Source: Chloroflexota bacterium (lineage in GTDB: Bacteria > Chloroflexota > Dehalococcoidia > SM23-28-2 > RBG-16-64-32). From it: a DNA stretch of 9,937 nt. The notes under the pieces were generated by a model. It did not search any database. It was given only the letters and a program-made list of their open reading frames with translations, and was not told where the DNA came from. The DNA lies in NCBI GenBank assembly GCA_022561095.1, contig JADFRV010000069.1:1-9937 (forward strand). The letters are read 5' to 3'. How positions within the stretch are numbered: position 1 is the stretch's first letter; every line of letters begins with the position of its first letter. The translations under genes were made by a program, and so were the position numbers. Below, in pieces: positions 4,892 through 9,937 of the stretch.

Positions 4892-6145
4892 ATGGTCAGC
4901 GTGAAAGACGTCTACGAGATCGGCGAGATACCGCCCCTGGGTACGATTCCCAGGCAGATGTACGCCCAGGTGATCCGCCGGGAGCGCTTCGGGGAGCCGG
5001 CGAAGGCGTTCCAGACCGAGAAGGTGGACGTGCCGACTTACCTGAAGCCGGACGAGGCGCTGGTGTTCGTGATGGCGGCGGGGATCAACTACAACAACGT
5101 GTGGGCCAGCCTGGGTGTCCCCGTTGACGTGATCAAGGTGCACGAGCGCGAGGGCGACCCCTCCGGCTTCCACATCGGCGGCAGCGACGCCTCCGGCATC
5201 GTCTACGCTGTGGGCGACGAGGTGACCAACGTCAAGATCGGCGACCGCGTGGTCGTCCATTGCGGTTGGTGGGACCGGGAGGACCCGTATATCAAGGCGG
5301 GCGGCGACCCGATGATAGCGCCCAGCGCCCGCATCTGGGGCTACGAGACGAACTGGGGCTCCTTCGCCCAGTTCGCCAAGGTGCAGGCGCACCAGTGCCT
5401 GCCCAAGGCGCCGCAGCTCACCTGGGAGGCGGCCGCAGCGCCCACGCTTGTCGGCGCCACGGCGTATCGGATGCTTCACGGCTGGCCGCCTAACACGGTC
5501 AAGGATGGGGATGTCGTCCTGGTCTGGGGCGGCTCCGGCGGCCTGGGCTCAATGGCGATCCAGATCGCGCGGGAGGCGGGCGCCGTGCCGGTGGCCGTGG
5601 TCTCCAGCGAGAGCAAGTTCGAGTTCTGTCAGAACCTGGGGGCCAAGGGCTGCATCAACCGCAAGAAGTTCGATCACTGGGGCATGCCGCCGCACTGGGA
5701 CGACACAGAGGCGTTCGGCCGCTGGGCGGAGGGGGCGCGCGCCTTCGGTAAGGCGATATGGGAGATCGTGGGCGAGCGCAGGAGCCCCGCCATCGTGCTC
5801 GAGCATCCGGGGGAGGACACGATCCCCACGTCGATCTTCGTGTGCGATAACGGCGGTATGGTGGTGATCTGCGCCGGCACCACGGGGTTCAGCGCCGTGG
5901 TGGACCTGCGCTACCTGTGGATGCGACAGAAGCGGTTCCAGGGGTCACACTTCGCTAACGATGATAATGCCGCCGCCTTCAACCAGCTGGTTGTGGATGG
6001 CAAGGTCGATCCCTGTCTGAGCCGCGTCTTCGCCTTCGAGGAGATATCCGTGGCGCACCAGCTCATGTACGAGAACAAGCACCCGGAGGGGAACATGGTG
6101 GCGCTGGTGAGCGCGCCGCGGGAGGGGTTAACGGAGCTGCCGTAG
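4892..6145 (+). CDS. ccr: crotonyl-CoA carboxylase/reductase-type enoyl-CoA reductase
   Basis: This 417-aa protein of the zinc-free MDR superfamily closely resembles crotonyl-CoA carboxylase/reductase, which turns enoyl-CoA + CO2 + NADPH into an alkylmalonyl-CoA. Landmarks: AAGINYNNVWASLG (62-75), GGSDASG (96-102), IWGYETNWGSFAQF (148-161), NADPH-binding VWGGSGGLGS (211-220), KAIWEIVGE (287-295), EHPGED (304-309), CAGTTGF (327-333) and QGSHFAN (350-356). The four CO2-holding positions known from Kitasatospora Ccr (Asn81, Phe170, Glu171, His365) appear to be met by Asn66 or Asn68, Tyr151, Glu152 and His353, so carboxylation is predicted. Methylobacterium-type enzymes also have Tyr at the Phe site. 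The ATG at 4892 is preferred, with GGAGG (4882-4886) 5 nt upstream; a TTG at 4880 would overlap that SD. Length is slightly below the usual ~430-450. Crotonyl-CoA is not certain to be the substrate; acrylyl- or longer enoyl-CoAs are possible. Confidence 0.92.
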   Translation: MVSVKDVYEIGEIPPLGTIPRQMYAQVIRRERFGEPAKAFQTEKVDVPTYLKPDEALVFVMAAGINYNNVWASLGVPVDVIKVHEREGDPSGFHIGGSDASGIVYAVGDEVTNVKIGDRVVVHCGWWDREDPYIKAGGDPMIAPSARIWGYETNWGSFAQFAKVQAHQCLPKAPQLTWEAAAAPTLVGATAYRMLHGWPPNTVKDGDVVLVWGGSGGLGSMAIQIAREAGAVPVAVVSSESKFEFCQNLGAKGCINRKKFDHWGMPPHWDDTEAFGRWAEGARAFGKAIWEIVGERRSPAIVLEHPGEDTIPTSIFVCDNGGMVVICAGTTGFSAVVDLRYLWMRQKRFQGSHFANDDNAAAFNQLVVDGKVDPCLSRVFAFEEISVAHQLMYENKHPEGNMVALVSAPREGLTELP

Positions 6146-6387
6146 AGGGCGGGCGGTACGCCAAACGGGGACGTCTGCCCCACCCCAGATTCCTTCGCGG
6201 CGACTAGTTGTTCCGCGGGCGGACCTGGTGGGCGCTCAGAATGACAATGTCTTGATCCCTTCGAAGGACGAGATTCGCGGGCGGCTCGGTCGCCGCGTGC
6301 CCTGGCGCTCCAGTCGCCATCCTGCGCCGCCTGGTATAGAATGGACGCGCCCTTTGATGAGGTGGGCCAGCGAGTAGGAGAGTCGCT
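6146..6387 (+). other. intergenic gap with a possible degraded repeat
   Basis: This 242-nt gap has no supported gene. It contains CAGATTCCTTCGC (6185-6197) and, about 40 nt on, GCTCAGAATGACA (6234-6246). To me these resemble the two halves of a dispersed intergenic repeat type seen in many bacterial genomes, here interrupted. A small hairpin with arms GCGGC (6281-6285) and GCCGC (6292-6296) lies downstream. The spacing allows a separate promoter for dehydrogenase 3. Confidence 0.35.
6332..6340 (+). promoter_or_regulatory. possible extended -10 promoter for dehydrogenase 3
   Basis: TGGTATAGA (6332-6340) fits an extended -10 element (TGn followed by TATAGA, 4 of 6 to consensus). There is only a weak -35 (TCGCCA at 6314-6319, 4 of 6). 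Transcription would start near 6347, about 40 nt before the ATG at 6388. Confidence 0.35.
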
Positions 6388-7563
6388 ATGGACTATCGCT
6401 TCACGCCAGAGGAGGAAGCGTTCCGGCAGGAGGTGCGGACGTTCCTTAGCGCTGAGCTGCCGGAGAGCTGGGACTACGACCCGTTCGAGCTGCACGACGA
6501 GCAGTGGGAGTTCGCGCGCGACTTCACCAAGAAGCTGGGGGCGAAGAGGTGGCTGGCGCCGGCCTGGCCGGAGGAGTACGGCGGCCTGGGTCTGGACTTC
6601 ATGAAGCAGGTGGTGATGGCGGAGGAGATGGCGTACCGCCGCGCGCCCAATACGAGCCTCATCGGCGTGACGTACGCCGGGCCTACCGTAATCGTCTACG
6701 GCAGTGACGAGCAGAAGAAGCAGTTCCTGCCCGGCATCACCTCGGGCGAGATCGTATGGTGTCAGGGCTACTCGGAGCCCGACGCCGGTTCGGACCTCGC
6801 CTCGTTGCAGATGACGGCGGTCAAGGACGGGGACGACTACGTGTTGAACGGGACGAAGACATGGTCGTCCAACGCCCACAAGGCGAACTGGTGCTTCCTG
6901 CTGGCCCGCACGGACACGGAGGCGCCCAAGCATAAGGGGATCTCCTACCTCATTACGCCCATGGACGCCCCCGGCATCACGGTGAACCCGCTGGTGAACA
7001 TGGCGGACGAGCACAACTTCAACGAGATCGTGTTCGAAAACGTGCGGGTGCCCGCGAAGGGGCTTGTGGGGGAGGAGAACCGCGGCTGGTATGTGGGGAT
7101 GACGACGCTGGACTTCGAGCGGTCGAACATCTCCTCGGCGGCGGCGCACCGGCGCAGCTTCGAGCAGCTGCTGGGGTATGTGAGGGAGAACGGAAAGAGG
7201 AAAGAGGAAAGGGGCGATGGCGACGGAGTACGGCCGCGGCTGGCGGAGATCGCGATCGAGATCGAGGCGGGGCGGTACCTGTCGTACCGGGTGGCGTCGA
7301 TGCAGGCGAGGGAGCAGATCCCGAACTACGAGTCGTCGGCGGCGAAGGTGTACCACTCGGAGCTGGGGCAGAGGCTGGCGCGTACGGGGCTGCAGGTGAT
7401 GGGGCTGTACGGACAGCTACGAGAGGGCTCCAAGTACGCGCGGCTGCGGGGGCGGTTCGCGCGGACGTATGTGACGTCGGCGGGGGCGACGATAGCGGCG
7501 GGGACGTCGGAGATACAGCGCTCCATCATCGCGACGCGGGGGTTGGGGCTGCCGCGGGGGTAG
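6388..7563 (+). CDS. acyl-CoA dehydrogenase 3
   Basis: This 391-aa FAD-dependent acyl-CoA dehydrogenase is more distant from dehydrogenases 1 and 2 than they are from each other. It opens MDYRFTPEEEAFRQEVRTF, with CQGYSEPDAGSDLAS (125-139), LNGTKTWSS (153-161), TTLDFERS (239-246, Glu244 as the likely base by analogy with isovaleryl-CoA dehydrogenase) and GTSEIQRS (372-379). The ATG at 6388 has AGGAG (6376-6380) 7 nt upstream. Residues 269-275 (GKRKEER) come from three copies of a 7-nt repeat and extend a loop that is short in the paralogues. The second half uses G-ending codons (GGG, GCG, TCG) much more than the C-ending style of dehydrogenases 1 and 2, hinting at a different origin. It probably feeds enoyl-CoA to the same pathway but with another chain type. 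Confidence 0.93.
   Translation: MDYRFTPEEEAFRQEVRTFLSAELPESWDYDPFELHDEQWEFARDFTKKLGAKRWLAPAWPEEYGGLGLDFMKQVVMAEEMAYRRAPNTSLIGVTYAGPTVIVYGSDEQKKQFLPGITSGEIVWCQGYSEPDAGSDLASLQMTAVKDGDDYVLNGTKTWSSNAHKANWCFLLARTDTEAPKHKGISYLITPMDAPGITVNPLVNMADEHNFNEIVFENVRVPAKGLVGEENRGWYVGMTTLDFERSNISSAAAHRRSFEQLLGYVRENGKRKEERGDGDGVRPRLAEIAIEIEAGRYLSYRVASMQAREQIPNYESSAAKVYHSELGQRLARTGLQVMGLYGQLREGSKYARLRGRFARTYVTSAGATIAAGTSEIQRSIIATRGLGLPRG
7192..7212 (+). repeat. 7-nt tandem repeat, three copies, inside dehydrogenase 3
   Basis: Three units of GGAAAGA (last unit GGAAAGG) lie end to end in the coding sequence. The 21-nt total keeps the frame and adds seven mostly charged residues (269-275). Gain or loss of a single unit would break the frame. 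Confidence 0.8.
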
Positions 7564-7569
7564 GGCGGC

Positions 7570-7590
7570 AGAACCTAGAACCGAGAACCT
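7570..7590 (+). repeat. 7-nt tandem repeat, three copies, just after dehydrogenase 3
   Basis: AGAACCT, AGAACCG and AGAACCT lie end to end starting 7 nt after the stop codon. The unit length and copy number equal those of the repeat inside the gene 360 nt upstream, though the unit sequence differs. Confidence 0.75.
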
Positions 7591-7608
7591 GGCGCTTGGT
7601 CGTTTTGG

Positions 7609-7638
7609 GCGGATCGTATCCGCTGTTTGGTTGTTTTT
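7609..7638 (+). terminator. hairpin with T-rich tail after dehydrogenase 3
   Basis: The arms GCGGAT (7609-7614) and ATCCGC (7618-7623) with a CGT loop are followed by a T-rich run to 7638. It is weaker than the next structure but correctly oriented for the dehydrogenase 3 transcript. The palindrome TTTCGCGAAA (7636-7645) overlaps the tail. Confidence 0.5.
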
Positions 7639-7659
7639 CGCGAAAGGTTGTTTTTGGGG

Positions 7660-7690
7660 GCGGGCCGTATTGGGCCCGCGGTTTTTGTTT
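7660..7690 (+). terminator. intrinsic terminator
   Basis: The arms GCGGGCC (7660-7666) and GGCCCGC (7673-7679) form a 7-bp GC stem with a 6-nt loop, followed by GGTTTTTGTTT. This is a standard intrinsic terminator and should separate the dehydrogenase 3 unit from the SDR gene. Confidence 0.8.
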
Positions 7691-7732
7691 GGTAATTTTG
7701 GATGCGGCGGCTTGCCTGTTAGGGTGCGGGCG

Positions 7733-7745
7733 TACGCTTAGCGTA
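7733..7745. promoter_or_regulatory. 13-nt palindrome upstream of the SDR gene
   Basis: TACGCT and AGCGTA flank a central T, a perfect palindrome 138 nt before the SDR start. An operator is possible, but no convincing promoter was found around it. Confidence 0.3.
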
Positions 7746-7752
7746 GCGTGAA

Positions 7753-7790
7753 GGGGGTGGGAGGTGGAAGGGGGAGGTGGCGGGGCGGGG
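7753..7790 (+). other. G-rich tract with quadruplex potential
   Basis: Runs of G5, G3, G5, G4 and G4 lie on the plus strand with short A/T/C interruptions, and a T-rich segment lies just upstream. Loops of 1, 8, 7 and 1 nt between the runs allow a three-tier G-quadruplex with one slightly long loop. It lies in the untranslated region before the SDR gene. Confidence 0.45.
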
Positions 7791-7882
7791 ATTCAGCCGG
7801 TGGCGCGGGTGTATCGGCTGCCCGCCTTTGACGCCCGCCCAGCCCAGGCGCAAAATCGCGGCAAACGATAAGGAGGCAAGAG

Positions 7883-8701
7883 ATGGCAAAGCGGATTCTG
7901 GTGACGGGAGCGGCTACGGGGTTTGGGAGGGGAATAGCGCTGGCGCTGGCGAAGCGCGGGCATACGGTGATCGCGGGCGCGCAGATCGCGCCGCAAGTGA
8001 CGGAGCTGATGAAGATTGCGGATGAGGCTGGGGTAGCGCTGAAGATTCAGGTGCTGGACATCACAGACGAGGGGGACCGGCAAGCGGCGTTCGCCAATGA
8101 GGTGGACGTGCTGATCAACAACGCGGGAGTGATGCAGACGGGGCCGGTGGCGGAGATCCCGATGGAGAACGTGCGCCGAAACTTCGAGACGAATGTGTTC
8201 GGGACGCTGGCGCTGACGCAAGGGTTCGCGCGGCAGATGGTGAAGCGCGGGTCGGGGAAGATCGTGATGGTGACGTCGATGGCCGGGTTGGTCACGGTGC
8301 CGTTCGCGAGTGTGTACTGCGCGACGAAGCACGCGCTCGAGGCGCTGGCAGAAGGGTTGAAGGCGGAGCTCGCGGGTACGGGCGTGGAGGTGTGCACGGC
8401 GAACCCGGGGGTGTACGGCACGGGTTTCAACGATCGCGGCGCCGAGACTATGATGCGGTGGTTCGACATGGCGAATTCACTGACGCGGCCGGAGGTGCTG
8501 GCGGCGGCGGCGACGGGACTGGCGAGCCAGCTCGACCCGCAGTCGATGATCGATGCACTCGTGCGGATTGCCGAGGAGGATGGGTCGAAGTTCCGGAACG
8601 TGGTGCCGGACGAGACGGCGGAGTGGATCAAAGGGATCCAGGCGAAGACGTGGGAGGCTGGGAAGGACGATGCGATTTGGAGCTCGCCGCCGACTGGGTG
8701 A
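7883..8701 (+). CDS. short-chain dehydrogenase/reductase (SDR)
   Basis: This 272-aa classical SDR is an NAD(P)-dependent oxidoreductase with a Rossmann fold, cytosolic. Visible motifs: the glycine-rich TGAATGFG (8-15), the acidic D59 in VLDIT for adenine contact, NNAG (79-82), catalytic Ser132 (TSMAGL), Tyr145 and Lys149 (YCATK), and PG (175-176) at the substrate side. The sequence after strand 2 (AGAQ) lacks a clear Asp or Arg to decide NAD versus NADP. The ATG at 7883 has an ideal AAGGAGG (7870-7876) 6 nt upstream. It follows a terminator, so it probably has its own promoter. A role as a 3-hydroxyacyl-CoA dehydrogenase beside the acyl-CoA genes is possible but unproven. Codons are strongly G-ending, as in the second half of dehydrogenase 3. 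Confidence 0.92.
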   Translation: MAKRILVTGAATGFGRGIALALAKRGHTVIAGAQIAPQVTELMKIADEAGVALKIQVLDITDEGDRQAAFANEVDVLINNAGVMQTGPVAEIPMENVRRNFETNVFGTLALTQGFARQMVKRGSGKIVMVTSMAGLVTVPFASVYCATKHALEALAEGLKAELAGTGVEVCTANPGVYGTGFNDRGAETMMRWFDMANSLTRPEVLAAAATGLASQLDPQSMIDALVRIAEEDGSKFRNVVPDETAEWIKGIQAKTWEAGKDDAIWSSPPTG

Positions 8702-8722
8702 GCGGCGGGCAGGGATTAACCG

Positions 8723-8791
8723 ATGCCTGAGCTCCCGGAAGTAGAGACGCTATGCCAGGACCTGACGCCCCGCATCTACTCCAGCGTGTAA
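8723..8791 (+). pseudogene. mutM: 5' fragment of formamidopyrimidine-DNA glycosylase
   Basis: The ATG at 8723, with AGGGA (8711-8715) 7 nt upstream, opens MPELPEVETLCQDLTPRI, the unmistakable N-terminus of Fpg/MutM. Pro2 is the catalytic nucleophile that forms the Schiff base with the damaged base's sugar, and Glu3 assists. After Ile18 (about 8776) the similarity stops, and only YSSV and a TAA (8789-8791) remain of a family that normally has about 270-290 residues. The break coincides with the last codon of the convergent gene ending at 8776 and with a fall in GC. Without the DNA-binding helix-two-turn-helix and zinc finger it cannot be functional. It is either truncated by rearrangement or cut by a false assembly join. 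Confidence 0.75.
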
Positions 8792-9937
8792 ATCCTGACA
8801 TTACGGAAACGGCTGCTATTGTTCCCTGGGGCGGCGTCCTTGTCGTTAACCAGCATCAGGCGGAAGCCGGAGCCGGTGTAGAAACGTCCCACCGGAATGA
8901 CGAACGTCTTGAAGGCGCCGATGTCGCCGCTACCGTACGGTTGGAACCAGTCGATGTCACCGCTCCAGTTCTGAGTGCCGAATATCTTGAATAAGCGCGG
9001 GCCGTTGCTGAGTGTGTTGTCCTCATCAAAGCCGAGACCGTGAATCTCGCCCTGGGAAGTGCTCATAAACTCAAATGCGACCATGGTTTCCGGCGCGATA
9101 GTGAAGGACTGGTCGCTCCTACGCCAGCGGTTGCCCTCCATAAAGAAAGTGAGGCCGCCGTCTTCGACCGCGATCGTACCCGAGAGATCCTGGTTGGAGT
9201 ACGGGCCGGTGGTGACTAGGTTGAAATCCAACGGGGAAACGTTGGGTGCGCTCTCGAAGACCCGCACATTACGAAATCGACTCGTATTATTCAGAGTTCC
9301 GACATCCTTATCATTCACCAGAACCAGGCGCAGGGCCGATCCCGTGTAGAAGGCACCAACCGGTATTCTGTAGGTAGTGAAATTGCCGACCGTGTATTGA
9401 CCGTTATACGCCTGAATAGCTCCACCCCAGGTTTGGGTGCCGAAGAGCTGAAAGATACGTAGCCCGTTGTTCAGCGTGTCATCCTCATCGAAGCCGATGC
9501 CATGGATCTCACCTTGGGATGTGCTCTGGAACTCAAACTCGATCACGGTGAAGGGTGTGACGGTAAAAGTCTCTACGGTCCTTCGCCAGCGATTACCTTG
9601 CATAAAGAACGTCGCCCCTCCGTCTTCAATGGAAATTGAGCCTGCCCGGTCCTGGTTGGAATATGAGGTAGTGGCAGATGTAGTCCAGTCGATGGTATCG
9701 GCTGGCCCGCCCGGTTCAATGACAGAGATGGAAACGGCGCTGGAGCCCGCTAGCTCGCCACTGTCCGTGACGGAAGCACTGATGGCGTGCGTACCAACGG
9801 AAAGGGCGCTCGTGGAAAAGGAACCACCGGCGCCGATTTCGCCGTCCAGACTTGAAAGCCAGCGCAGCACTGCGGTCAGGTCACCATCCTCGGCGTCAGT
9901 CGCCGTTCCGATAAAGGTAATCGAAGTAATTTGCGTG
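8776..9937 (-). CDS. repeat-domain extracellular protein, C-terminal part (5' end outside window)
   Basis: The minus-strand frame is open from the right edge (first full codon at 9936) to a TAG at 8778-8776, giving 386 visible residues. The first ~75 form an Ig/PKD-like module (a GTATDAEDGDLTA stretch, later GTHAISASVTDSG), typical of large secreted bacterial proteins. Two copies of a ~150-aa beta-rich domain follow (9253-9693 and 8779-9231). Each has YSNQD, EDGG-TFFM-GNRWRR, STSQGEIHG-GFDED, FGTQ-W, IPVG-FYTGS, LVNDKD and SRFRNVR in the same order. A carbohydrate-binding or adhesion role for the repeats is a guess from fold type; I do not know a family name. The C-terminus ends exactly with the repeat, so the protein may be complete there. 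GC is visibly lower than in the central genes (a sampled 60-nt stretch is 50% versus 70% in the SDR gene). Confidence 0.8.
   Translation of the reverse strand, partial: TQITSITFIGTATDAEDGDLTAVLRWLSSLDGEIGAGGSFSTSALSVGTHAISASVTDSGELAGSSAVSISVIEPGGPADTIDWTTSATTSYSNQDRAGSISIEDGGATFFMQGNRWRRTVETFTVTPFTVIEFEFQSTSQGEIHGIGFDEDDTLNNGLRIFQLFGTQTWGGAIQAYNGQYTVGNFTTYRIPVGAFYTGSALRLVLVNDKDVGTLNNTSRFRNVRVFESAPNVSPLDFNLVTTGPYSNQDLSGTIAVEDGGLTFFMEGNRWRRSDQSFTIAPETMVAFEFMSTSQGEIHGLGFDEDNTLSNGPRLFKIFGTQNWSGDIDWFQPYGSGDIGAFKTFVIPVGRFYTGSGFRLMLVNDKDAAPGNNSSRFRNVRIYTLE
8779..9231 (-). repeat. beta-rich repeat domain, copy 2
   Basis: This is the C-terminal copy (about 151 aa) of the duplicated domain. It matches copy 1 at well over half of positions by eye, with the same motif order from YSNQD to SRFRNVR. 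It ends at the stop codon. Confidence 0.8.
9253..9693 (-). repeat. beta-rich repeat domain, copy 1
   Basis: This first copy of the duplicated domain has about 147 aa. Only a 7-residue Ser/Ala/Pro/Asn linker separates it from copy 2. The strongest conserved core is GNRWRR followed, about 20 residues on, by STSQGEIHG and GFDED. Confidence 0.8.

Noticed and set aside
5911..7356. 481-codon antisense open frame across the ccr 3' end and dehydrogenase 3
   Set aside because: Opposes two clear genes and is Arg/His/Pro-rich with no domain; a GC-bias shadow.
1..9937. CRISPR array, tRNA or rRNA genes, transposase or integrase
   Set aside because: No spaced direct repeats of CRISPR type, no cloverleaf or rRNA sequence recognised, and no mobile-element protein in any frame.

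Overview
The window is GC-rich bacterial DNA. The middle part (about 1.8-8.7 kb) is a plus-strand set of acyl-CoA metabolism genes. It holds three acyl-CoA dehydrogenases (1864-3051, 3077-4309, 6388-7563), a small EthD-family protein (4460-4774), a crotonyl-CoA carboxylase/reductase-type enoyl-CoA reductase (4892-6145) and a short-chain dehydrogenase/reductase (7883-8701). Expanded acyl-CoA dehydrogenase families and Pro/Thr-linked secreted proteins suggest an environmental Chloroflexota (Dehalococcoidia/SAR202-like) genome. This is an impression from content only; an actinobacterial-type host is not excluded.

Left region (1-1501): the charged C-terminal tail of a plus-strand gene ends at 58, converging on two minus-strand genes. 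These are a 171-aa lipoprotein (917-1432) and, overlapping it by 4 nt, a secreted protein with an HExxH zinc-peptidase motif (start at 920). The second gene reads through a Pro/Thr-repeat linker and then appears frameshifted near 353-356. Its C-terminal beta-rich domain continues in another frame to 67. A candidate minus-strand promoter lies at 1471-1501.

Middle region: a good sigma70-like promoter (1765-1794), overlapped by an inverted repeat, precedes dehydrogenases 1 and 2, which are 25 nt apart and resemble a tandem duplication. The EthD-like gene follows after 150 nt. A 117-nt gap with several palindromes precedes the carboxylase/reductase, and a 242-nt gap with a possible promoter precedes dehydrogenase 3. 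Two hairpin-plus-T-tract structures (7609-7638, 7660-7690) close that unit. The SDR has its own strong ribosome binding site. Functionally, dehydrogenases make 2-enoyl-CoA and the carboxylase/reductase can reductively carboxylate enoyl-CoA to an alkylmalonyl-CoA, so the locus could convert acyl-CoA to alkylmalonyl-CoA. The substrate is unknown.

Right region (8723-9937): a formamidopyrimidine-DNA glycosylase gene begins directly after the SDR but keeps only about 18 recognisable residues. Where it breaks (about 8776), a minus-strand gene of lower GC ends. That gene encodes a secreted-type repeat protein (one Ig/PKD-like domain plus two copies of a ~150-aa beta-rich domain) and runs off the right edge. 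The junction is either a real rearrangement or an assembly join. No RNA genes, CRISPR arrays or transposase genes were seen.
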